DNA of 64,000 nucleotides from Candidatus Woykebacteria bacterium RBG_13_40_15 (GCA_001816655.1 MHCP01000030.1:62001-126000); one strand, 5' to 3'. Shown: positions 1 to 8,456, counted from the first letter of the stretch. A program made the numbers and translations. Notes: generated from the sequence alone by a model not told the origin.

Positions 1-686
1 GTCTACCAGGTACAGGTAAAACGTCGCTTGCGGCTTCAATTGCTGAAACCTTAGGACGTCAGTTTATTAGAATTCCAATGGGTGGTATGAGCTCACCACT
101 TTTGTTACGCGGCCAACCAAGAGCCTACCCGGAAGCTGAACCTGGATTAATAATTAAGGGCTTGCGCCGTGCTGGTACAAAAAACCCAGTCATACTGCTT
201 GACGAAATTGATTCAATAGCAGAGGGTGCGGAAAGTGACATAATGGGCGTGCTACTGGAATTACTGGATCCCGAGCAAAATAACGCCTTTACTGATTATT
301 ACGTTGATTATCCCTTTGACTTATCGGAAGTACTTTTTATAGCTTCCGCCAACAAAATTGGAAACGTGACACCTGCAGTATTGGATCGTTTGGAAATAAT
401 AATCATGCCCCGTTACACAGATGATGATAAAATTCGTATTGCCAGAGATTATTTATTTCCTAGAGAGCTGGCTATAGTTGGCTTAGAAAAAAATGTAGTT
501 AAGATTTCAGATGACGCATGGATTCATATAATAAAACCTTTTGGTTATGACGTAGATATTCGTGCTTTGCAGAGAACAATAAATGGAATTTTACGTAAAG
601 TTGCAAAGAAATCTATCGAAGGAAAACTAACTTCATTTGATATTAATGCCGCGAACCTCGCTGAATTCCTCCCCGAATTTATCTAG
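1..686 (+). CDS. Lon-like AAA+ ATPase, 5' partial, no protease domain
   Basis: The reading frame is open from base 3, so the N-terminus lies outside the window. Visible are a Walker A (PGTGKTS, bases 6-26), the Lon-type segment GTKNPVILLDEID with Walker B, the LLDPEQNN motif, a sensor region (FIASANK) and an arginine-finger region (AVLDRLE), followed by the small helical lid domain. This order matches the ATPase half of Lon. The chain stops about 10 residues after the lid, where Lon normally continues into its S16 Ser-Lys protease domain of about 200 residues; no such domain follows in any frame. It may therefore be an unfoldase or chaperone rather than a protease. It converges with the next gene, 4 bases away on the other strand. 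Confidence 0.85.
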   Translation, partial: LPGTGKTSLAASIAETLGRQFIRIPMGGMSSPLLLRGQPRAYPEAEPGLIIKGLRRAGTKNPVILLDEIDSIAEGAESDIMGVLLELLDPEQNNAFTDYYVDYPFDLSEVLFIASANKIGNVTPAVLDRLEIIIMPRYTDDDKIRIARDYLFPRELAIVGLEKNVVKISDDAWIHIIKPFGYDVDIRALQRTINGILRKVAKKSIEGKLTSFDINAANLAEFLPEFI

Positions 687-690
687 CGGA

Positions 691-1458
691 TTATTCTTTA
701 AGAATTTCCAAAAGCTGCTCGTGGATTTTGCCGTTGGTCGCTAAAATATCTTTTGATTCTAGGGACCACGGTTTGCCACTCAATTCTGTCACCTTACCAC
801 CTGCTTCTTCTACAATTAAGACTCCGGCAGCAAAGTCCCAAGAGCTTGGCGGAAAGACAATTGAGGCATCTAAAACCCCACTTGCAACATAGCAAAGGTG
901 CAAAGCTGTACTACCAAGCATTTTTGGAGTTCTAGTAGAAAGTTCTACTTTTGAAAAGGTTTTTACAAATTTCTCCTTTATATACCAAGGGCGAGTATAA
1001 CCAATCATCGAGTCTTTAAGTTTTTCTGTGGCTGTAACTCTTATTATCGCATCATTTAACCTTGCGCCTTTGTTTTTCTCGGCAACATACAAATTTTCAT
1101 GAACTGGGTCATAAACAACACCAACTTGTACTTCATTTTTAACCACTAACGCAATTGAAACGGCAAAAAGAGGAAGATGAGTGGCGTAGTTTGTGGTACC
1201 ATCCAAAGGATCTACTAGCCAGAGGTATTCTGAGTCTTTTTTCGAAAAACCGCTTTCTTCTGCGTTGATGGAATGGGTTGGGAAGTTTTCTTTAATAATC
1301 GAAATAATTTTGTTTTCAGAAAGTTTATCGATTTCGGTTGCCCAACTAGCGTCTTGCTTAAGAGTTGGCTTATTGGCCTTGTGGTAATTTTCTTTTAAAA
1401 TCTTTCCGGCCTCTTTTGCAGCTTTTATTGCAACTTCAAGGTACAAGCTTACCTCCAA
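691..1458 (-). CDS. Inositol monophosphatase family protein
   Basis: This 255-residue protein has the metal-binding motifs of the inositol monophosphatase/SuhB family: an early acidic motif (NAEESGF), DPLDGTTNYATHLP about a third of the way in, and the late WDFAAG motif with EEAGG behind it. Members hydrolyse sugar or inositol phosphates, or 3'-phosphoadenosine phosphate, with two or three Mg2+ ions; the substrate cannot be read from the sequence. The ATG lies 23 bases inside the end of the upstream mutase gene, so the two are probably translated from one message. Length is normal for the family. Confidence 0.88.
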   Translation of the reverse strand: MEVSLYLEVAIKAAKEAGKILKENYHKANKPTLKQDASWATEIDKLSENKIISIIKENFPTHSINAEESGFSKKDSEYLWLVDPLDGTTNYATHLPLFAVSIALVVKNEVQVGVVYDPVHENLYVAEKNKGARLNDAIIRVTATEKLKDSMIGYTRPWYIKEKFVKTFSKVELSTRTPKMLGSTALHLCYVASGVLDASIVFPPSSWDFAAGVLIVEEAGGKVTELSGKPWSLESKDILATNGKIHEQLLEILKE

Positions 1459-2854
1459 TTACTTTTGAAACTTCAGATATTCTTTTTTCCAAGTCCTCTT
1501 TTTTGGTTGTTTCCACATTTAACCTAACGAGTGGGTCGTTCAGTGATGGCCTAACATTAAAATGCCAGTCGGGAAATTCGACCGAAACTCCATCTAGAAA
1601 GTAAGCATTCGGCATATTTTTATAGACTTCCTTAATTGATCCAATGGTTTTTTCCCGATCAGAAACCTCAAAATTTATTTCACCAGAAGGATAATATTCA
1701 CCAATTTCGGATAAAAGAGCGGAGAGGGGCTTTTTTTCCTCTGTCATAATGTCCAGTATTGTTAGGAATGGGATCAAGTCATTTTCAGCATAATATGTAT
1801 GCTTATAGTAATAGTGCCCACTGAGTTCACCTGCAAAAAACGCATCTACTTCACGGTTTTTTTGTTTTATAAAAGCATGCCCAGTTCTCTGCATAATCGC
1901 CCGACCGCCTAATTTCGTTACCCAATTCTTGACAGCCCAACTAGAAGGAGTATTGTAAACAACAGCGACCCCTGGGTTTCTTTTTAGGAAATATTTGGCA
2001 AAAAGAACGGTAATAAAGTCACCCGGTACAAGATCCCCTTTCTCATCAATAAACATTATCCTATCCCCATCTCCGTCCCACATTACTCCAAGATCAGCTT
2101 TTTCTTTTAGAACCGCTTCTCGTGCCTCCTCTCGGTTTTCTGGAATCAATGGATTTGGGTCATGAGCTGGGAAGTCTCCATTCGGTTCAAAATTGAGTTT
2201 AATAACATCACTATTCAGCCTCGGAAGTATTTTTTCCAGCGGCTTAAACATCGGACCACTACTTGAATCAAGAACCAGTTTAAATTTTGCTATTTTTGCA
2301 GGGTTTATAAATCTACATACGCTTTCTACATAATCATCCACAATATCTACTTTCTTAATTGATCCTTTTGGCCCAACGCTGGTAAAATTGCCTGCCAGGG
2401 CTATATTGCGCAGTTCTTCTATTCCTGACCCCGACCCAATAATATCAGCATCCTTGCGAACCATCTTAAAACCATTGATTTCTCTTGGGGTGTGGGACGC
2501 CGTAATATTAACAGCAGCGTCATAATCGTATCTTCCTGAGGCAAAATAAACCATACTAGTAGTCGTAATTCCTAAATCAAAGACATCTACACCAGCATCG
2601 CCAAGGCCTTCCGTAAATTTTTCGAAAAATTTATTTGCTGAAAGACGAGTATCGCGACCAACTAGTACTTTTTTAGGTTTGAGGTATTCTGCAAAAGCTC
2701 GAGCAATTATGTAAACCTGCTCGGTGTCTATTGGGGCTAGAATTGTTTCTGGTTTTCCGACTATTCCAAAATAAATACTACGTTTATCAACTAACCATGG
2801 CACAATTCCTCTTATATCGCAGTCACGAAAAAGTCTTGGGTTTATTATCGACAT
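1436..2854 (-). CDS. Phosphoglucomutase/phosphomannomutase
   Basis: A 472-residue member of the alpha-D-phosphohexomutase superfamily, interconverting hexose 1- and 6-phosphates. The phosphoserine loop is TASHTPREINGF (serine near residue 120; the usual motif is TASHNP), the Mg2+ loop is DGDGDR (residues 260-265), the sugar-recognition loop is GELSGHYY, and the phosphate-binding C-terminal loop is RPSLNDPLVR. All four domains are present, so it should be active. Choice between glucose and mannose cannot be made from motifs. It overlaps the phosphatase gene downstream, and both fit the PGI/PMI gene a few kilobases upstream as part of sugar-nucleotide supply. Confidence 0.9.
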   Translation of the reverse strand: MSIINPRLFRDCDIRGIVPWLVDKRSIYFGIVGKPETILAPIDTEQVYIIARAFAEYLKPKKVLVGRDTRLSANKFFEKFTEGLGDAGVDVFDLGITTTSMVYFASGRYDYDAAVNITASHTPREINGFKMVRKDADIIGSGSGIEELRNIALAGNFTSVGPKGSIKKVDIVDDYVESVCRFINPAKIAKFKLVLDSSSGPMFKPLEKILPRLNSDVIKLNFEPNGDFPAHDPNPLIPENREEAREAVLKEKADLGVMWDGDGDRIMFIDEKGDLVPGDFITVLFAKYFLKRNPGVAVVYNTPSSWAVKNWVTKLGGRAIMQRTGHAFIKQKNREVDAFFAGELSGHYYYKHTYYAENDLIPFLTILDIMTEEKKPLSALLSEIGEYYPSGEINFEVSDREKTIGSIKEVYKNMPNAYFLDGVSVEFPDWHFNVRPSLNDPLVRLNVETTKKEDLEKRISEVSKVIGGKLVP

Positions 2855-2930
2855 TTAACCTCTTGAAACTTAGATTATCGAGCTAGAAAGCAAGATCTAT
2901 TATAACCAAGAATGAATAGCGGGGGCAAGT

Positions 2931-3467
2931 TTAAGCGTTTATTTCTGCTGGCTTAATTTTTTTAACAACCCTTAAAGCCAATTCATAGCCCCCAAAGAAA
3001 ACGCCTGTGTAAAATAAATCGCCGAGAAGTGTGTTTCGGAAAAATGGAATGGCTAAAGTATAGCAAGTGGTCAATCCCACAAGGTTTTTTGGATACCAAG
3101 CAAACCAAACTGCAAAATTAGTTACAAGAAAAAACAAAAGAGATGAACCAATTGCGGCGAAAATAACATTTGTCGGCGACTTCCTTTTCGAAAGACCTAA
3201 ACCAATTAAACCGGTCAACACAAAAGAGCCGTAAACTGAAAACATTACGATAGGGGAGTAAAAACCAATGAATAGATCACTCACCAACATTGCGACAATT
3301 GGCACCAAAAGGGCATATTTACGGTTTAAATAAACGCCTCCAAATAGAGCCATAGCAGCGATTGGGGTGAAGTTTGGCACATGTGGTATCAAACGTAATG
3401 ATACCGCAATGAAAATTATCAATAATGGATTGACCAATCTTTCGGCACACTTCTTCAAAATTTCCAT
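2931..3467 (-). CDS. DUF6580-family membrane protein (ECF-S-like)
   Basis: A 178-residue polytopic protein with about five hydrophobic segments. It carries the hallmarks I associate with the DUF6580 putative transporter family: PNFTPIAAMALFGG near the N-terminus, VSDLFIGFY, FLVTNFAVWF with the following YP, and PFFRNTLLGDLFY near the C-terminus. Such proteins resemble substrate-binding S components of ECF vitamin importers. It follows the DUF4430 gene by 30 bases and both lie behind a cobalamin riboswitch, so a cobalamin or corrinoid substrate is the best inference. The energising ECF ATPases and T component are not in this window. Confidence 0.7.
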   Translation of the reverse strand: MEILKKCAERLVNPLLIIFIAVSLRLIPHVPNFTPIAAMALFGGVYLNRKYALLVPIVAMLVSDLFIGFYSPIVMFSVYGSFVLTGLIGLGLSKRKSPTNVIFAAIGSSLLFFLVTNFAVWFAWYPKNLVGLTTCYTLAIPFFRNTLLGDLFYTGVFFGGYELALRVVKKIKPAEINA

Positions 3468-3496
3468 ACCATATTAATAGATAGTAATATAGTGGC

Positions 3497-3943
3497 CTAA
3501 AACTTACTAAGACGCCACTCTATTTTATCCCCGTCGCGAACTACATAAGAACCTGCACCCACTTGAGAAGATTTCCCATTAATGATCAATTCCCAATATT
3601 CGTTTTTGGAAGAGTCCGCTTTCTCGCCGTTTATAGCGGTTACAAAAGCATCTTTGCCTTCTCCGGTTTTCTCGACAGTTGCGACGCTAGAAGTCAGATC
3701 CAAAGCTGTCTTGTCTTCTTCGATTTCTACATCTTTAGCTGTTTGACTGCTTAAAATTTTCTGATCTACAGCAGAATTGATTATTATACTTACTTTTATT
3801 TTATTTATCTCTTCTGCTTGATTATTTGTTGCGGAGGCAACTTCACCACTACGCCGTACATTAACAATAGCCGAATAGGCACCAATTACTGTAAAGGCTA
3901 TTAAAACTACCGCTATTAACTTATTATTTTGATTATTTCTCAT
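3497..3943 (-). CDS. DUF4430 (transcobalamin-like) anchored protein
   Basis: From the ATG at 3943 the protein has a short basic N-terminus, one hydrophobic anchor (residues about 9-27) and an extracellular domain ending YWELIINGKSSQVGAGSYVVRDGDKIEW, split here as YWELIINGK, VGAGSY and DGDKIEW. This is the DUF4430 fold, related to the C-terminal domain of transcobalamin and intrinsic factor. With the riboswitch upstream and an ECF-S-like gene downstream, a surface corrinoid-binding role is inferred. The start is uncertain: an ATG at 3991, 3 bases after a strong AGGAGG, would add 16 residues but would put a terminator-like hairpin inside the coding region and a non-signal-like leader before the anchor. 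Confidence 0.7.
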   Translation of the reverse strand: MRNNQNNKLIAVVLIAFTVIGAYSAIVNVRRSGEVASATNNQAEEINKIKVSIIINSAVDQKILSSQTAKDVEIEEDKTALDLTSSVATVEKTGEGKDAFVTAINGEKADSSKNEYWELIINGKSSQVGAGSYVVRDGDKIEWRLSKF

Positions 3944-3953
3944 AAATATGGCC

Positions 3954-3985
3954 ACAAAAAACCAGCCTCGCAAAATTAGCTGGTT
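3954..3985 (-). terminator. Terminator-like hairpin in riboswitch platform
   Basis: On the minus strand AACCAGC (3985-3979) pairs with GCTGGTT (3966-3960) over a 12-base loop and is followed by a run of U. It lies after the cobalamin aptamer and before the ATG at 3943, so it could be the transcription-control arm of the riboswitch. Confidence 0.5.
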
Positions 3986-4187
3986 GCACATTCACCTCCT
4001 TTGCGCGAAGTGTCCGCCAGCTGGCGGATCAAAGGCGGGGTTCTGGGTTTTACCACGATTAAACATTGAACTTGTTCGATGTTTAACGCCTACAAAAAGC
4101 AGGCATTTTATCGGGGTTACAGTAGCGGCACTCCCCTGGAATCTCACCAGGCTTCACCCGTTTTCCTCTGAATTAAATTTTTAATGT
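3986..4187 (-). promoter_or_regulatory. Cobalamin (AdoCbl) riboswitch
   Basis: The minus-strand leader contains the conserved aptamer core: GGTGAAGCCTGGTGAGATTC, then GGGAGTGCCGCTACTGTAAC (B12 box, about 4116-4136), matching the consensus GCCACTG with the usual flanking stems. Downstream are a long hairpin (AAACATCGAAC/GTTCAATGTTT) and a platform in which CCTTTG (4035-4030) can pair with CAAAGG (4003-3998) around a perfect CCGCC-AGCT-GGCGG hairpin, partly covering the Shine-Dalgarno AGGAGG at 4000-3995. Cobalamin binding normally turns such genes off. The controlled genes are the DUF4430 and DUF6580 genes. Confidence 0.9.
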
Positions 4188-4193
4188 GAAACT

Positions 4194-4223
4194 ACTTTAC
4201 AAAAAATTATCTCTAGCTGTCAA
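4194..4223 (-). promoter_or_regulatory. Promoter of riboswitch transcript
   Basis: On the minus strand TTGACA (4223-4218), an 18-base spacer and TAAAGT (4199-4194). Transcription would begin near 4187, just before the cobalamin aptamer, so the uptake genes can be transcribed separately from nrdJ. Confidence 0.6.
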
Positions 4224-4317
4224 TCTAGCATTCGCTATTCCCGCAAGAATAGAATCGCTCGTAGCTTATGCCTTTTCACTTCGTTTAAAGCCAGCTACTC
4301 CGCGTCCTTATCTTGCG

Positions 4318-6798
4318 CTAACATTCACTGTTACCGCAAGAATAGCACTTTTTGCAGCCTTCTTCGTAGACAAAAGCGGCTACACCGCATTTTGGACAAA
4401 TATCACGTCGAGTTTCTATTTTTAGTGATTTTGTAGATACAGCCGGCTGTACCACCATCGGTTCTTTTATCTCCACCGGTTTTTCTTCTTTCTCAGTTTC
4501 AATCTTGCCGTTACCATTTCCATTTTCTCCAGTCTCAAGTATTGGTCTCAGACCTTGTTCCGACAGATACTCTGACAAAACTTTAGAAACAGCATCTGCC
4601 AGGGAGTAAACTCGATCCATACCAAAACCTCGCTGGCTTGAACCACCGATACCTGTTAATTGGTTTACTATCTGCCGAGCAACTTCTTTAGGAGAGTAGC
4701 CAGACGGTATACGAAGAGCCAGAGAAACTAATCTTCCAATGGCTTCGGCATCGGCAGCGATATCACTTCCGGCCTTACCGACAGTTATAAAAACTTCAAA
4801 AGGATTGCCCTCGCTATCAGCATTAATTGTCACAAAAGCGTGCCCCACCGGAGTAGCAATTCGGCGGGTAATTCCTTGCAAATAATCTGGGCGCTTTCTT
4901 AAGTGTACGGGATAATTGATATTTGGAGTTGAAACTTTGGTTGGTTGTTTCTGTTCTACTTCTTTTGTCTTCTTTTCGCTCTCAGCATGGGAAAGCACAC
5001 CTTCTCTACTACCGTCACGCATATAAGTAATTCCCTTACAGCCAAGTTCGTAGGCTAAATTGTAAAGTTTTTTAACATCTTCAACACTATGGGTATTTGG
5101 GGCATTAACGGTTTTAGATATCGAAGCGTCTGTATATTCTTGAATTGCCGCTTGCATTTTAACATGTTCCTCTGGGGTAAGTTCGTTTGCTGAAACAAAA
5201 TAATCTGGGTGAGACTCTCCTGGGTGTTCTTCCTGCCATTTTTTATAAAGTGGGTGGTAAATTATATGTTCGCCGATCCTATCACGCCGAATCATGGTAA
5301 AGTCAAAAACAGGCTCTATGCCGCTTGAAACATCGCTAAACAAACTGGTACTCCCCGTTGGGGCTTGGGTCAACAAAACTGAGTTACGGATACCGTTTTT
5401 TACAATTTTACTCCTTATACTTTCTGGCAATTTTTTTATGAAGGGACGCTGAAGGTATTTCTCTTTGTCAAATTTTTGAAAAATCCCCTTCTCGATAGCT
5501 AAATCTGCACTTGCATCGTAGACCGCATCTCTAATTATCTTGTATATTTTATGTACAACCGATATGCTCTCATCACTACCGTATCGCAACCCCATCAAAA
5601 TCAGAGCATCGCCCAAGCCTAAGGTTCCCAAACCAATTCGACGTGTATCAAGCTGAGTTTCTTCATTTTCTTTGTAGTAGTACCCAGTGGCATCAATCAC
5701 ATTGTCCATAAAGCGGACAGCTTTACGAACAGTGTCCTCCAGAAACTCATAATCCATCTTTCCATCTTTGACAAACTTAGTTAAATTTATGGATCCTAAA
5801 TTGCAAACAGCCCAGGGACCTAGCGGCTGTTCACCACAAGGATTGGTGCAAATAAGTTTTTCAAAATACCCGGTATTGCTTTGCTTATTCGCCCTCTCCA
5901 TAAAATAAATACCCGGTTCAGCCGATTCCCAAGCAGCTTGGCAAATCTTGTCCCAAATTTCTCTCGCCCTAACAGTTTTGTAGACTTTGACATTTTTACC
6001 AAGAGCAATCCAGTTTTCTAAGTTGCCGTCCCAAATCTTGTCGTAATCTGGCTCATCAATATCCGGAAAAACCAAATCCCAGTTTTTATCTTCTTTCACA
6101 GCTTCCATAAACTTGTCAGAGATACAAATTGAAAGATTAGCTCCATTTATCCTCGTCAAATCCTTCTTTACCTCTATAAATTCAACCACATCCGGATGCC
6201 AGTCATTTAACATCAGCATCAAAGCTCCCCGCCGAGTCCCCCCTTGTTGAATAACATCATGGGTAGCTGTCGAATAGAGGGCGGCCCAGTTTACCGGCCC
6301 AGAGCTAGTACCATTTACTTTCTTTACCCTAGCACCACGGGGGCGAAGAGAAGAAATGTTAACACCCGCTCCGCCTGAACGGCTAAAAATATCAACCATC
6401 ACTTTTAAGTTATCGAGTATGCCATCTCGCGAATCGTGGGGAGAGGGAATCACGAAACAATTGTAAAAAGTTACCTCATAAGGTGTTCCTGCTCCTGAAA
6501 GGATCCTTCCACCGGCTACAAATTTGAAATCTTTCAGAATATCATAGAATTTAACTGTAAACTCTTTTCTCTTTTTCTTTGTTTTTTCGACTTGAGCAAT
6601 TCCAGCTGCTACACGTCTCCACATCTGCTCGGGATATTTTTCGGTTGGATTTCCACTCTCATCTTTAAGGGAATAGCGATCCATAAAAACTTTTTCCCTC
6701 ATACCGTCTAGAGTGGTTTGGGATGGATCAATAATTAAAGCCTCAAGCTCATTTTGTAACTTTTGACTAAATTTTCCGCGGCTAATTTTTGCCCTCAT
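4318..6798 (-). CDS. nrdJ: Adenosylcobalamin-dependent ribonucleotide reductase (class II)
   Basis: This 826-residue protein reduces ribonucleotides to deoxyribonucleotides using adenosylcobalamin to make the active-site thiyl radical. Seen are the first redox cysteine in FYNC (C114), SGGAGVNIS, GGTRRGAL, the active-site loop NPCGEQPL (residues 319-326: Asn, Cys and Glu catalytic trio) and VCNLGS with C332. The C-terminus has a Cys-rich zinc-type module (CPKC, CKKC, CSCG-like) ending GNSEC, suited to re-reducing the active site. There is no oxygen-dependent NrdB partner nearby. It follows nrdR by 9 bases, giving an nrdR-nrdJ operon, and lies next to a B12 riboswitch and putative B12 uptake genes, which fits an organism that must scavenge the cofactor. 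Confidence 0.95.
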   Translation of the reverse strand: MRAKISRGKFSQKLQNELEALIIDPSQTTLDGMREKVFMDRYSLKDESGNPTEKYPEQMWRRVAAGIAQVEKTKKKRKEFTVKFYDILKDFKFVAGGRILSGAGTPYEVTFYNCFVIPSPHDSRDGILDNLKVMVDIFSRSGGAGVNISSLRPRGARVKKVNGTSSGPVNWAALYSTATHDVIQQGGTRRGALMLMLNDWHPDVVEFIEVKKDLTRINGANLSICISDKFMEAVKEDKNWDLVFPDIDEPDYDKIWDGNLENWIALGKNVKVYKTVRAREIWDKICQAAWESAEPGIYFMERANKQSNTGYFEKLICTNPCGEQPLGPWAVCNLGSINLTKFVKDGKMDYEFLEDTVRKAVRFMDNVIDATGYYYKENEETQLDTRRIGLGTLGLGDALILMGLRYGSDESISVVHKIYKIIRDAVYDASADLAIEKGIFQKFDKEKYLQRPFIKKLPESIRSKIVKNGIRNSVLLTQAPTGSTSLFSDVSSGIEPVFDFTMIRRDRIGEHIIYHPLYKKWQEEHPGESHPDYFVSANELTPEEHVKMQAAIQEYTDASISKTVNAPNTHSVEDVKKLYNLAYELGCKGITYMRDGSREGVLSHAESEKKTKEVEQKQPTKVSTPNINYPVHLRKRPDYLQGITRRIATPVGHAFVTINADSEGNPFEVFITVGKAGSDIAADAEAIGRLVSLALRIPSGYSPKEVARQIVNQLTGIGGSSQRGFGMDRVYSLADAVSKVLSEYLSEQGLRPILETGENGNGNGKIETEKEEKPVEIKEPMVVQPAVSTKSLKIETRRDICPKCGVAAFVYEEGCKKCYSCGNSEC

Positions 6799-6807
6799 AC
6801 AATCTTT

Positions 6808-7281
6808 CTAAGCCGATCTAATTGGTTTATCTGAATTTAGCAAGTTGTGAACTTCTTTTTCAAAAGATTCTAGATCCTCAAATTGGCGATAAACCGAAGC
6901 AAATCTGATATAAGCTACCTTGTCTAGAACACGCAACCGTCTCATGACCATCTCTCCAATCACGCGGCTGGAAATTTCTGTGGTCTCTCGTTTTCTGAGA
7001 TCTTGTTCAATTTCGCTAACTGTTTCTTCAATTGTTTCCATAGAGATAGGCCTTTTCTCACAAGCTTTTTTTAGACCCATTAGAAGTTTATCGCGATTAA
7101 ATTGTTCTCTCCGACCATCTTTTTTTATGACAGCCAAATCAACCGTATCTACTCTCTCATATGTGGTGAAACGCTTATTACATTTCAAGCATTCCCGCCG
7201 TCTCCTGACTGAAGAAAGATCCTCGGAATCCCTTGAATCCAAAACCTGATTCTCGTTATGGGCACAATAAGGACACTTCAT
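6808..7281 (-). CDS. nrdR: Transcriptional repressor NrdR
   Basis: NrdR is the ATP/dATP-sensing repressor of ribonucleotide reductase genes. The protein has an N-terminal zinc ribbon (CPYC at residues 3-6 and CLKC near residue 31), the RRRREC and RFTTYERVD segments, then an ATP-cone domain (KKDGRREQFNRDKL). The ATG at 7281 is preferred: GAAGG lies 8 bases upstream and the chain begins at the usual MKCPYC. A TTG at 7296 would add five residues. It heads the operon with nrdJ. Palindromes resembling NrdR boxes overlap its promoter, so it probably represses itself and nrdJ. Confidence 0.95.
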   Translation of the reverse strand: MKCPYCAHNENQVLDSRDSEDLSSVRRRRECLKCNKRFTTYERVDTVDLAVIKKDGRREQFNRDKLLMGLKKACEKRPISMETIEETVSEIEQDLRKRETTEISSRVIGEMVMRRLRVLDKVAYIRFASVYRQFEDLESFEKEVHNLLNSDKPIRSA

Positions 7282-7377
7282 AGCTTTAACCTTCAAAAAA
7301 ATTAGACTCTGTCCTAGAAATTCACCCGCTTCGCATCAAAAAAGAGGCCAAAACAAAGTTTACTGAAAGCTCGCCAA

Positions 7378-7424
7378 GCACAATATGTTGAGTCTATAAA
7401 TAACTGTAACACCAAGATCTTGAG
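7378..7424 (-). promoter_or_regulatory. nrdR: Tandem NrdR-box-like palindromes
   Basis: Box 1 (7378-7393) agrees with the NrdR consensus ACACWATATATWGTGT at 13 of 16 positions on the plus strand. Box 2 is centred 32 bases away and contains the perfect palindrome CAAGATCTTG (7413-7422), although it fits the consensus poorly. Three helical turns between centres is the known NrdR arrangement. Box 2 lies in the promoter spacer and box 1 just past the -10. Confidence 0.55.
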
Positions 7425-7432
7425 ATTGTCAA
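7403..7432 (-). promoter_or_regulatory. Promoter of nrdR-nrdJ
   Basis: Minus strand TTGACA (7432-7427), 18-base spacer, TACAGT (7408-7403), about 120 bases before the nrdR ATG. No other strong promoter is visible between trxB and nrdR. Confidence 0.6.
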
Positions 7433-7509
7433 GATAGTTTGAGACCCTTTGTAGCAGAAGTTAACCTTAGGTTATAGTAACTAACAAAAAACCTCTTATA
7501 CTGCTTGCT

Positions 7510-8433
7510 TTAATATTCCTCAAGCCAACTTTCTGCATCAAGGGCGGCTTTGCAGCCAGCAGCGGCAGCGGTTATAGCTTGTTGATATCTAGAATCCATT
7601 GCATCTCCTGCGGCAAACACACCAGGAACTGAAGTTTTGGTCTGATCTCTAACAACAATAAAACCTTTATTATCCAACTCTACTTGCCCTTTTAGGAAGC
7701 CTGTGGCTGGATTGTGTCCAATGGCAATAAACAAACCATCAATCCTTAAATCTTCTTCTTTCTGTGATTTTAAATTTCTTATCTTCACGCCTTCAACTTT
7801 ACTCTCGCCTAAAATTTCTTCAACAACACTATCAAAAATAACTTTAATATTTTTGGTTTCGAAGACTCTATCTTGATTTTGGGCGAAAGCATCAAGCCCG
7901 CTACCTCTATGGATTAAAACAACCTCGCTTGCAATTTTAGATAGATAAGTCGCTTCCTTAGTAGCAGTATCCCCACCTCCAACTATTGCTACTTTTTTAC
8001 CTTTAAAAAATGGGCCGTCGCAAATGGAACAAGCGGAAACTCCTTGTCCAATAAGTCTCTGTTCGCTTTCCAAACCAAGCCAATTAGCGGCTGAGCCTGT
8101 CGCTACGATTAAACTTTTTGATTTGTATTCTTTTTCTTTTGTAAAAACTTTGAAGGGCCTTCCCGACAAATCGACTTTTATTGCTTCTTCACAAACTATT
8201 TTCGCTCCCAAGATCTCTGCTTGTTTTTTAGTTTTCACCATCAATTCTGCGCCAGAAATACCTCCCGGAAACCCAGGAAAATCTTCCACCTTTGGGGCCA
8301 TTGTAATTTGCCCACCAGGTTTGCTGCCTTCAAAAACAATAAAATCCAGATCGCTTCTTGCAGCATAAATTGCTGCAGTTAAACCTGCCGGTCCGCCGCC
8401 GATAATAATGATATCAAAGGTTTTGTTTTCCAT
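7510..8433 (-). CDS. trxB: Thioredoxin reductase
   Basis: A 307-residue low-molecular-weight thioredoxin reductase. FAD binding is shown by IGGGPAGLTAAIYAAR (residues 11-26) and the late GVFAAGDAMD; the NADPH domain has GGGDTATKEA; the redox disulfide is CSIC-DG (C135 and C138). It passes electrons from NADPH to thioredoxin, which in turn could serve NrdJ located just downstream in the genome. Length and domain order are normal. It stands as a probable single gene between PGI/PMI (22 bases upstream) and the nrdR promoter region. Confidence 0.95.
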   Translation of the reverse strand: MENKTFDIIIIGGGPAGLTAAIYAARSDLDFIVFEGSKPGGQITMAPKVEDFPGFPGGISGAELMVKTKKQAEILGAKIVCEEAIKVDLSGRPFKVFTKEKEYKSKSLIVATGSAANWLGLESEQRLIGQGVSACSICDGPFFKGKKVAIVGGGDTATKEATYLSKIASEVVLIHRGSGLDAFAQNQDRVFETKNIKVIFDSVVEEILGESKVEGVKIRNLKSQKEEDLRIDGLFIAIGHNPATGFLKGQVELDNKGFIVVRDQTKTSVPGVFAAGDAMDSRYQQAITAAAAGCKAALDAESWLEEY

Positions 8434-8456
8434 GAGAATAATAATACCACAAAAAC

